The notes under the pieces were generated by a model. It saw nothing but the letters and a program-made list of their open reading frames with translations, was not told the DNA's origin and did no database searches. Position numbers and translations under genes: made by a program. Shown in pieces: positions 5,755 to 11,859 of a stretch of DNA of 13,839 bases (its first letter is position 1; each line of letters begins with the position of its first letter). Source of the DNA: Candidatus Uhrbacteria bacterium (lineage in GTDB: Bacteria > Patescibacteria > ABY1 > SG8-24 > GWF2-40-263); contig JACQSK010000013.1 of the NCBI GenBank assembly GCA_016205975.1, positions 1 through 13,839 on the forward strand, in the 5' to 3' direction.

Positions 5755-6465
5755 TTAGTCCGTATCAATGCGCGTCTGCTGGCAACACTGCGTATACTGG
5801 TCGCCAGGACAAAGGTCCGTCGCGCACGAGCTTGAGGTATACCACGCGCCCCCGCTTTCGTTAGCCGCGTCGATTTTACGAATGTCCATACAAACGTTCT
5901 GCTGCGTTGTGAGGCCGTTGGCGTCCACAATAGGAGGGAAATCCTGTGAGCATTGACTTTCGCAAACGAAGCCGCCTTGCGTGCACGTCATGTTCAGGCC
6001 GCAAGAGTCTCCTTTCGTTTCAGAGCCCGAGCAGATGACATACCCTTCATCGTCAATCGCTACGGCTCCATATTGCAGGACGCCGCGCAGGGCAAAAATC
6101 CCCAGCGCGCTGAACATCACGATGAGGAGCCCGATCGTCGAAATCGTTAGATATTTTTTTCCTTTGTTCACGCGCTCCGTGCTGCCGGCCGCTGTGAGAA
6201 AGTACACGCCGCCCACCACGTACATGAGTAAAACAATGCCTCCGATGATGCCCACCACATAGTTACCAGTGTTCACAAACAGGAGCATGATGTCATCCAG
6301 CGTGCAGTCGCCGTTGTTCCCACACGCCGCCGTGATCCCCTCCATGAACACGCCGACCTCTGCCTGTGTGCAGACGCTGGCTTTGCAGATTTGTGAAGAG
6401 TAGGCGAAGACAGGGGTTGGGGAGAGAGTGAGCAAGGCAAGGAGGGTGAGAAGGAGGAGCTTCAT
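5755..6465 (-). CDS. Cysteine-rich, long pilin-like protein 5
   Basis: A 236-residue protein. I chose ATG 6465, whose ATGA overlaps the stop of the solute-binding protein gene and which begins a good signal peptide (MKLLLLTLLALL, cleaved near Ala21). Longer starts lie inside the upstream gene and lack a signal. Two helices (about 67-93 and 106-128) and the loop AAGSTERVNKGKK match the other pilins. In addition there is an N-terminal segment with Cys27, 32, 48 and 54, and a roughly 105-residue C-terminal extension with ten cysteines (145, 155, 161, 168, 172, 192, 214, 219, 227, 228). With both termini outside the membrane these could form disulfides. It looks like a specialised subunit, such as a tip or base adaptor, not a main fibre protein; that is inference. 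Confidence 0.82.
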   Translation of the reverse strand: MKLLLLTLLALLTLSPTPVFAYSSQICKASVCTQAEVGVFMEGITAACGNNGDCTLDDIMLLFVNTGNYVVGIIGGIVLLMYVVGGVYFLTAAGSTERVNKGKKYLTISTIGLLIVMFSALGIFALRGVLQYGAVAIDDEGYVICSGSETKGDSCGLNMTCTQGGFVCESQCSQDFPPIVDANGLTTQQNVCMDIRKIDAANESGGAWYTSSSCATDLCPGDQYTQCCQQTRIDTD

Positions 6466-7835
6466 AACGATTGGTTCACCTTGTTTTGCGCTTCTTTGAG
6501 CGCAGCTTCTTGTTCTTCGCCGGCCAAGACGGCATCCACAAGCCCCAAGAACGCTTCTTCGGCGACCTGTGCGTCGCTTCCTTTGTACCACGAATCCGCC
6601 GTCAGGGCTTGACCCGCAAAGACCGAGAGGACTTCATCATCGAGTTGGCTGGCGATGAGCGCGCGCAGGGCCGTGGGCTTATGCGAGGCGGAGAGATAGT
6701 CACCGACCTGGCTCTCGCGCGTGGCAAACTGCACGAAGTCCCAGGCCCAGTCCCCGGCGTCCGTAGACTTGGCCACGGTTTCCACCCAGTAGTTTGCGTA
6801 GTTCACGGTTTTGCCGCCGTCAATTTGCGGGACGCTGGCGATGCCGAAATCCAGCTTGCTGTTGCCGGTCCTGATGAGCGGCTCATGGTAGGCATAGCCG
6901 AAGAAGAAAGCCGTGTCGCCATTTACGAACGCATCAAACGAATCCGGCTGGTCCTCGTTCCATGTGTAAACGGCCTTCGCGGGGTTTCCAAAATCCGTGT
7001 AGAAGCGCACGGCCTCGCCTCCCAAGAATCCGGCGTCGCTTTCTTGTGCGAACGTCGGCCGTCCGCGCGAGTCGGTCATCTGCGTGCCGTTTTGCATCAT
7101 GAGCAAGGAGACGATATCAAACGCGCGTTCGACGTTTTGGCTGGTGCCTATGGCCGCTCCGGATTGGAGGATTTGGTTGTTGCTGCCGATTTTGGTCAGG
7201 AGCGTGACTGCCTCCTGGAATTGATCCCACATCGCAGGCGGCTGTGCGATCCCCGCGAGGTCAAGCAGGTCGCGGTTGTAGTAGAGCGCGAGCGTGTCCA
7301 AAGAAAGCGGCAGGCCAAAAATACGATCCTCGGCCTGTGCCTTGGCATTGGCCTTGTACGAGCGCACGACGTCTTGGGCGACGACGTCCACATAATCGGC
7401 CTTGAGCGCGCGTTGCGAGAGCGACGGTTCTTCCTCGATGGTATAGACTGTTTCTTTTTTGATCGTGCCGCGCGTTTGTGCGTAGGCGATCGAAAGCGAG
7501 TCGGGCAGCGGCTGGATTAGACTTTCGTACTCGCCGATCCACGTGTTGTGAATGGAGAATACGTCCGGACCCTCGCCTTCGGCAAACGCGCGCAAGAGTT
7601 CGTCTTCGTATTCTTCAAATCGAAGCTCTCGGTAGTTGAACGAGATATTCGGATGCAGGGCTTGGTAGGCGCTCATGGTCGTCTGAAGCGTTTCATCATC
7701 ATCAAAGACGCGCCAGACGGTGATGGTCACGGGTTGGCTGGCAAGCTTTTCAGCGGCGTTTGAACCTCCGCACCCGGCTCCCAAAATGACGAGTGGGAGC
7801 AAGGGAAGAAAGAGAGACCTCCAAAACGATTTCAT
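6462..7835 (-). CDS. Extracellular solute-binding lipoprotein, family 1
   Basis: A 457-residue protein. A basic signal peptide with lipobox LGAGC puts the lipid-attached cysteine at residue 22. The mature part begins with the typical beta strand VTITVWRVFDDDETLQ, then EGPDVFSIHN and LPLSLDTLALYYNRDLL, hallmarks of sugar or peptide-type ABC solute-binding proteins (family 1), and the length is normal. It would sit on the outside of the membrane and bind a small ligand. No permease or ATPase gene is nearby; instead it overlaps GalU upstream and the cysteine-rich pilin downstream by four bases each (ATGA). This context suggests coupled expression with the pilin array. The ligand cannot be read from the sequence. 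Confidence 0.9.
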   Translation of the reverse strand: MKSFWRSLFLPLLPLVILGAGCGGSNAAEKLASQPVTITVWRVFDDDETLQTTMSAYQALHPNISFNYRELRFEEYEDELLRAFAEGEGPDVFSIHNTWIGEYESLIQPLPDSLSIAYAQTRGTIKKETVYTIEEEPSLSQRALKADYVDVVAQDVVRSYKANAKAQAEDRIFGLPLSLDTLALYYNRDLLDLAGIAQPPAMWDQFQEAVTLLTKIGSNNQILQSGAAIGTSQNVERAFDIVSLLMMQNGTQMTDSRGRPTFAQESDAGFLGGEAVRFYTDFGNPAKAVYTWNEDQPDSFDAFVNGDTAFFFGYAYHEPLIRTGNSKLDFGIASVPQIDGGKTVNYANYWVETVAKSTDAGDWAWDFVQFATRESQVGDYLSASHKPTALRALIASQLDDEVLSVFAGQALTADSWYKGSDAQVAEEAFLGLVDAVLAGEEQEAALKEAQNKVNQSL

Positions 7836-8695
7836 AGTTGGGAAAGATATCGACGAAGCTCGCGGCCGATTTCCGGATGCTTGAGCCCCAGCTCGATTTG
7901 CGCTTTCAAGAACCCGAGCTTATTTCCGCAGTTGTACCAAACGCCGTCGAAGACGCATCCGTAGAGGGCTCTCTTTTGAGCGATCAAGGCATCGAACGCG
8001 CCGGCCAGGCGGATTTCGCCGTCGGCTCCGGGCTTGGTTTTTTGCAGCAGCGTCATGACCTCTGGCGTGAGGATGTAGCGTCCGATGACGATGAGATCCG
8101 AGGGGGCTTGTGAGGGGGACGGCTTTTCGACGAAGCGACGGATCTCCCAGGTCTTTTTGTCGAGCCGCTTTCCATCCACGACCCCGAAGCTCGAGACCAG
8201 TTTTTTTGGAACCTTGTGGAGGGAGACCACGGGGTCGCCGTAGGTTTCATACACGTCCATGAGCTGCCGCAGCGCCGGAACCTTTGCGTCGATAATGTCA
8301 TCGCCGAACAAGACGGCAACAGGTTCATGGACATCGATGAACGGAAGCGCTGAGAGGACCGCATGTCCGTCTCCCAGTGGTTTTGCCTGGCGCACGAAGG
8401 CGAACTTCGAGAGTTTTCCGACGGCCTTGATCTGTTCGAGCTCTTTCAGTTTTTTCTTCTGCTCGAGACGATACTCGAGCTCGAAGTTGCGGTCGAAGTG
8501 GTCCTCGATGGCGCGCTTTCCGATCGAGGTCACGAAAATGATTTCTTCAATCCCGCTGGCTACCGCCTCCTCGACGATGTATTGGATGATAGGCTTGTCC
8601 ACCACCGCGAGCATTTCTTTTGGTTGTGCCTTGGACGCAGGGAGAAATCGCGTCCCCATTCCCGCGACCGGAATAATCGCTTTTCGAATCTTCAT
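7832..8695 (-). CDS. galU: UTP--glucose-1-phosphate uridylyltransferase
   Basis: A 287-residue cytoplasmic enzyme of normal length that makes UDP-glucose from UTP and glucose 1-phosphate, feeding cell-surface glycan synthesis. The nucleotide-binding signature AGMGTRFLPASKAQPKEML (11-29) followed by DKPIIQYIVEEA is typical of GalU, as are FVEKP and the late YNCGNKLGFLKA, where relatives usually have YDCGSKLGYLKA. The ATG at 8695 has GAAGGGG a few bases upstream. Its stop overlaps the start of the solute-binding protein gene (ATGA). UDP-glucose made here could serve the polysaccharide operon at the right end of the window or pilin glycosylation; both are inference. Confidence 0.93.
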   Translation of the reverse strand: MKIRKAIIPVAGMGTRFLPASKAQPKEMLAVVDKPIIQYIVEEAVASGIEEIIFVTSIGKRAIEDHFDRNFELEYRLEQKKKLKELEQIKAVGKLSKFAFVRQAKPLGDGHAVLSALPFIDVHEPVAVLFGDDIIDAKVPALRQLMDVYETYGDPVVSLHKVPKKLVSSFGVVDGKRLDKKTWEIRRFVEKPSPSQAPSDLIVIGRYILTPEVMTLLQKTKPGADGEIRLAGAFDALIAQKRALYGCVFDGVWYNCGNKLGFLKAQIELGLKHPEIGRELRRYLSQL

Positions 8696-8707
8696 AGCCC
8701 CTTCATT

Positions 8708-8788
8708 CTAATCTTTGGAGACAGAGATGGCAATCGCGAGGATGAGCAGAAAAAAGAAGACGACTACGATCGCGAGAGACGTACTCAC
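8708..8788 (-). CDS. 26-residue single-helix membrane peptide
   Basis: A very short reading frame between the MgtE-like gene and galU. It starts with GTG at 8788, whose GTGA overlaps the stop of the upstream gene by four bases, and ends with TAG at 8708, 12 bases before galU. The peptide is MSTSL followed by a hydrophobic helix (AIVVVFFFLLILAIAIS) and a polar end VSKD. The start has no clear Shine-Dalgarno sequence, so re-initiation after the upstream gene is assumed. The 4-base overlap and a clean membrane helix argue that it is real, but at this length chance cannot be excluded. Possible roles are a partner of the transporter half or a small regulator; no family is recognised. Confidence 0.5.
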   Translation of the reverse strand: MSTSLAIVVVFFFLLILAIAISVSKD

Positions 8789-9336
8789 AGCAGAATCAGG
8801 CTCAGGACGGCTCCGTAGATGAGGATACTCACGGCGTCTTGGATGACAGTGGCGATGGGGCCGGAGCTCACGGCCGGGTCTTCATGGAAATCATTCAACA
8901 GCTCTGTGGTGATGAGGGCGATGAGGGGAGCGAGAGCCACCACGCAGGCAACGGCTATGCCGATGCTCATGGCAAGAAGCGGATCTGCGAGCCAAAGCCG
9001 TGTGACGCCCCAGGAGATCGCGCCAAAGAGCACACCCAGGAGCAGACCCAGGGCAGATTCCTTAAAAAGGTAGGTCAAGAATTTCGTGTGGCCGGAACGC
9101 AAGTCGCGTCCATAGATGGTTTGCGTCTGCGCCCCGACCGCAGCGGCGATGTAGACGACAAAGGGAATAAAGAAGGCGGCCTTCACATTTGCGGCCAAGG
9201 CCTCCTCAAAGCGCGAGGTGAGAACCGAGACACCGATGCCCAGCACGAGTCCCACGACAAGCGGTGGGAGGCGCAGGCGCAACAGGAGCCGCACGGATTC
9301 CTTGTCGTCGTCGGCGTAGAGAGTTTTGTGGCTCAT
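8785..9336 (-). CDS. MgtE-type transporter membrane domain protein
   Basis: A 183-residue membrane protein matching the integral-membrane part of MgtE/SLC41 magnesium transporters. LRLPPLVVGLVLG (21-33) begins the first helix, FIPFVVYIAAAVGAQTQT (56-73) corresponds to the family's conserved pore stretch, and EDPAVSSGPIATVIQDAV (152-169), with acidic Asp153 and Asp167, matches the last conserved helix. About five helices are expected. Full-length MgtE is roughly 450 residues with an N domain and CBS domains; both are missing here, so cytoplasmic magnesium gating of the usual kind is absent. Such half-size forms would need to dimerise. The ATG at 9336 is kept for lack of a better start. It is the first gene of the minus-strand cluster. 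Cation specificity is inferred. Confidence 0.85.
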   Translation of the reverse strand: MSHKTLYADDDKESVRLLLRLRLPPLVVGLVLGIGVSVLTSRFEEALAANVKAAFFIPFVVYIAAAVGAQTQTIYGRDLRSGHTKFLTYLFKESALGLLLGVLFGAISWGVTRLWLADPLLAMSIGIAVACVVALAPLIALITTELLNDFHEDPAVSSGPIATVIQDAVSILIYGAVLSLILL

Positions 9337-9466
9337 AGATGTGAGTAGTTTACCTTGAGAGAAGGAAAAACCCTAGATGATGGGATCCACAAAAAACGAA
9401 CAGTGGCGTGTGAAGATGGTTCACGGGATTGTTTCACTAAGGTGAATGAAGATGTAGCATGGTCTT
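9337..9466. other. Divergent intergenic region with small inverted repeat
   Basis: 130 bases between the MgtE-like gene (-) and the endonuclease gene (+). TTCAC-TAAG-GTGAA (9433-9446) is an inverted repeat, and TGAAGATG occurs twice nearby. A weak promoter on the plus strand (TTCACT 9433-9438, TAGCAT 9455-9460, 16-base spacer) would begin transcription at about the ATG at 9467, making the message leaderless. I see no riboswitch fold or clear promoter for the minus strand. Confidence 0.3.
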
Positions 9467-10129
9467 ATGAGCGTCAAATCAAAACCCAAAGGATTCAGGG
9501 TTCTTAAAAGAATCCGAAGACCGAGACATTCCAAAAAACTTGCTGAGTTTATTGGAGTTATTGCTGGGGATGGTCACATTGCTCCGTATCAAATTCTGAT
9601 GACAACCAACTCAAAGACAGATTTAGAGCATGCGCGGTTTGTGGGTAAACTAGGTGAAGAGTTGTTTGGAGTTCGTCCCAGGATCCATAAAAGAAAAGAC
9701 GAAAACTCCGTTACAGTGATCTTCTCTGCAAAGAGCATGGCTGAATGTGTTCATCAATTTGGGATACCAACAGGGAAGAAGATCAACAATAGCCTGTCGG
9801 TTCCCACATGGGTGCTTGGTTCCGATTCATATAAGAGAGCATTCTTGCGGGGGCTATTTGATACGGATGGTTGTTTATTTCTTGACAGACACCGTATTAA
9901 GGATAAACTCTACAGACATATTGGTTGGACTATTACGAGCGCATCGCAAGATTTTCGAAAGCAAATCATGTTACTCCTTCGTAATCTTGGGTTCTCTCCT
10001 ACCTGCCGTCCAAGTCAGCACGCCGTGTTTCTTCGTCGACAACATGAGATAACTCGCTATTTTAATGTGCTAGGTTCCAGCAACCAAAAACACTTAAATC
10101 GCTATGTGCGGTTTAGGAAACATCGATAA
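9467..10129 (+). CDS. Stand-alone LAGLIDADG homing endonuclease
   Basis: A 220-residue protein with two LAGLIDADG helices, LAEFIGVIAGDG (25-36, acidic Asp35) and FLRGLFDTDG (126-135, acidic Asp134), about 100 residues apart. This is the normal layout of a single-chain, two-motif enzyme that cuts a long DNA site. Basic residues crowd the N-terminus. The frame is intact and both catalytic Asp residues are present, so it may be active. It is neither inside an intron nor fused to an intein. It ends three bases before the tRNA-Ser gene and may share its transcript and terminator. A/T content and codon use differ clearly from its neighbours, and the CGATCG hexamer is absent, consistent with mobility. 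The ATG has no good Shine-Dalgarno sequence. Confidence 0.88.
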   Translation: MSVKSKPKGFRVLKRIRRPRHSKKLAEFIGVIAGDGHIAPYQILMTTNSKTDLEHARFVGKLGEELFGVRPRIHKRKDENSVTVIFSAKSMAECVHQFGIPTGKKINNSLSVPTWVLGSDSYKRAFLRGLFDTDGCLFLDRHRIKDKLYRHIGWTITSASQDFRKQIMLLLRNLGFSPTCRPSQHAVFLRRQHEITRYFNVLGSSNQKHLNRYVRFRKHR

Positions 10130-10132
10130 CTT

Positions 10133-10222
10133 GGAGAGGTGGCCGAGTGGTTGAAGGCGCAGGTCTCGAAAACCTGTATGCCCGCAAGGGTGTCGAGGGT
10201 TCGAATCCCTCCCTCTCCGCCA
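10133..10222 (+). tRNA. tRNA-Ser (anticodon CGA)
   Basis: A class II tRNA of 90 bases including encoded CCA. The acceptor stem GGAGAGG (10133-10139) pairs with CCTCTCC (10212-10218), with G73 then CCA. The anticodon stem CAGGT/ACCTG encloses the loop CTCGAAA, giving anticodon CGA (reads UCG). A long variable arm typical of Ser, and a T arm GAGGG-TTCGAAT-CCCTC, are present. No intron is seen. The gene is intact and directly follows the endonuclease gene. Confidence 0.95.
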
Positions 10223-10273
10223 GGACAATTTCTTATCGGATGACCCACTTGCCTCAGGCGGGCGGGACGACCG

Positions 10274-10291
10274 ATTGGGATGTGTCCCAAT
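10274..10291 (+). repeat. Short perfect inverted repeat after the tRNA
   Basis: ATTGGGA (10274-10280), TGTG, TCCCAAT (10285-10291): a seven-pair stem with a four-base loop directly before the terminator hairpin. It could be a processing signal or operator. Confidence 0.45.
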
Positions 10292-10292
10292 T

Positions 10293-10324
10293 ACAAAACC
10301 GCCAGAGATGGTGGTTTTGTTTTT
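10293..10324 (+). terminator. Terminator of the tRNA-Ser transcript
   Basis: CAAAACCGCC (10294-10303) pairs with GGTGGTTTTG (10310-10319), with a six-base loop and one G-U pair, followed by five T. It lies 71 bases after the tRNA CCA. Confidence 0.8.
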
Positions 10325-10396
10325 GTGCCTTGGGACAGTGTGAACATGGGGATAACTGGAATAAGGTACATAAACGTCATGATATTTGAACGGTCG

Positions 10397-10778
10397 TTAG
10401 AGGACTTCATCAAGTCTTTTTTTGTTTGGAGCAGTGGTGGAAGCCAGGAAGAGAGAATGAAGGATTTTCTGGACGTTGGTTCTCTTAGCTCCATGGTGAA
10501 TGTGGATGAGTTTCTTCACATGACGAAAATGACCTTCCAGTGAGTTGGTGGTCTTGGGGATCTGTTGGTTGTGCTCGTAGGTGAAGAGGTGTCGCTCGTG
10601 GCGTAGCTGGCTTTCTAGGCCACAGAGCAGCAAGACCAAATACCTTATAGCGCCCCTTGAGCCGTAGGAAGGCCTTTGGATGCATACCGAGCAACCCAGA
10701 GGCCTGACCGACGCTCAATCGTCTCGCCAGATGCTCATCAAGGACTGTTTGTTTAAGACGCACGCTTGGAGTCCGCAC
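10397..10778 (-). pseudogene. Remnant of a DDE-type transposase gene
   Basis: Two overlapping frames on the minus strand keep the two ends of a transposase and have lost the middle. The first (from about 10778) reads RLSVGQASGLLGMHPKAFLR followed by LKGRYKVFG, a helix-turn-helix DNA-binding start. The second (ending with TAA at 10397-10399) reads IPKTTNSLEGHFRHVKKLIH and continues to LHSLF, a typical transposase C-terminus with the conserved Asn and Glu of the last catalytic region. The switch of frame lies near 10620, so an internal deletion with a frame change explains both. The product cannot be functional. I cannot name the insertion sequence family, and I found no terminal inverted repeats. 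Confidence 0.65.
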
Positions 10779-10794
10779 GACGAGTACGCATAGA

Positions 10795-10815
10795 TGAAAG
10801 GCTTATTGCCCTTCA
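10795..10815 (-). other. Hairpin between transposase remnant and polysaccharide operon
   Basis: TGAAAGGC (10795-10802) can pair with GCCCTTCA (10808-10815) with one mismatch around a five-base loop. No T run follows on the minus strand, so a terminator for the polysaccharide operon is possible but not shown. I see nothing else in 10779-10874. Confidence 0.3.
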
Positions 10816-10874
10816 CTATCGTACGCTTCGACGGAGGCTATGTGGTAACCCTAATTGCTGCAATCGTAACACGT

Positions 10875-11207
10875 TCATCGCAAGAGGGAGGAGAGGACAA
10901 GGATGACGATCGCTGTGCCGAAGAGAACGACCAGGACGCCGTATCCTTGGGCGACCTTGCCGGTCATCTCTCCCAGGATCGTGGGCATGCGCTTGCGCCA
11001 GAACGCTTCGAGTCCTTCGGCAGAAAACCAGACGCCGGTAAGCAGGCCCAGGAGGTTCATCGTGGCGCTGAAGAAGCGCGTGTTGAGCGCGGCGAAGGAG
11101 GCAAGTAGCGTGACGCCGAGCGCCACGAGGAGCCATCCTCCCCATCGTTTTGCCGCGTCTGCTTTTCTGAGAGCGGAAGGACTTGGATTGGGTTCAAGAG
11201 GGTGCAT
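10875..11207 (-). CDS. Small membrane protein, unknown function
   Basis: A 110-residue protein that I do not recognise. After a polar, Pro-rich start (residues 1-21) come hydrophobic segments at about 23-42, 47-67 and 84-109, with a basic stretch FWRKRM between the last two. Three membrane helices are therefore likely. The gene starts ten bases after the stop of the preceding 213-residue protein gene and is the last of the polysaccharide operon. No Shine-Dalgarno sequence is visible, so coupling is likely. No enzyme motif is present. Confidence 0.65.
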   Translation of the reverse strand: MHPLEPNPSPSALRKADAAKRWGGWLLVALGVTLLASFAALNTRFFSATMNLLGLLTGVWFSAEGLEAFWRKRMPTILGEMTGKVAQGYGVLVVLFGTAIVILVLSSLLR

Positions 11208-11217
11208 AGCTCATTTT

Positions 11218-11859
11218 TTATTCTTGGGTATTTTGAGCCGAGGCAAGGATCGATCGAGCCATCTCTATGAGCTCGCCTACGGTTGCGTGGTCGCCGTCGC
11301 TTGAGAGGGAGATGAGCAGGCCGCTCCGCTCGAAGAGGATCTGATACGTGATTTCACATTTGTTCGGGAGGGCGTCTTCAAAGTCGATACAGCGCGGCGA
11401 GGTGTCTCGCGTCACGAGTGTTGCGGAAGTCGTTTCGTTCAGCGCAATGTCTTCTTGGGTGTAGAGGGAGAGCAGTGCCATCTGTTCATCCAGTCTCCGG
11501 CCCGGTAGGTAATCAATCTCAAACGCGCGCCAGCCATCTTTCACGTAAACAAGCGAGGCCGTACCGGTGGGGAATACGTCATTGATTTCTTCATAGACGC
11601 CGATCGCGAAGAGCTCCGCGCCGAAGGTCTGTGCGGGCGGCGTGATCGTTGTCGTGGCCGCGAGTTGCTCTAAGGTCGAGAGATAGACGAGACCGGGAGC
11701 CGGCGCGAGTAGCGAGCGCGGCGGGTCGATGGTCGTGTCCACCAACCTCAAGACAATCGCACTCGCTAAAATCGCGATGACAAAAAACAGCACCCAACGC
11801 GCACGCGCAGGGGACGGCGCGCTAGGATTCTTTTTTCGCAAGAGTCTCGTGAGAAGCAT
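11218..11859 (-). CDS. Single-helix membrane-anchored protein, unknown function
   Basis: A 213-residue protein. The start at ATG 11859 is chosen over an in-frame TTG four codons upstream; neither has a good ribosome binding site, and a later start near residue 6 is possible. A basic N-terminus (RLLRKK, ARARW) is followed by one hydrophobic helix (VLFFVIAILASAIVLRLV), so the rest lies outside the membrane. The outer domain contains two cysteines (in RCIDFEDALPNKCEITY, 11 residues between them) that could form a disulfide. No family is recognised. The gene overlaps the end of the ligase gene by 38 bases and precedes a small membrane protein gene, so a role in surface polysaccharide assembly is possible but only by context. 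Confidence 0.72.
   Translation of the reverse strand: MLLTRLLRKKNPSAPSPARARWVLFFVIAILASAIVLRLVDTTIDPPRSLLAPAPGLVYLSTLEQLAATTTITPPAQTFGAELFAIGVYEEINDVFPTGTASLVYVKDGWRAFEIDYLPGRRLDEQMALLSLYTQEDIALNETTSATLVTRDTSPRCIDFEDALPNKCEITYQILFERSGLLISLSSDGDHATVGELIEMARSILASAQNTQE

Noticed and set aside
6466..6591. N-terminal extension of pilin 5
   Set aside because: The extension is Arg-rich, lies inside the solute-binding protein gene, and would mask a clean signal peptide at ATG 6465.
6471..7520. 349-residue open frame on the plus strand
   Set aside because: It is antisense to the solute-binding lipoprotein, which has a lipobox and clear family sequence; G/C-rich third positions keep the opposite frame open.
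9337..9466. Magnesium riboswitch before the MgtE-like gene
   Set aside because: The 130 bases show no recognisable M-box pairing pattern, and only a small inverted repeat is visible.
10133..10222. tRNA-Ser as the attachment site of an integrated element
   Set aside because: I found no second copy of the tRNA 3' end in the window and no integrase gene.
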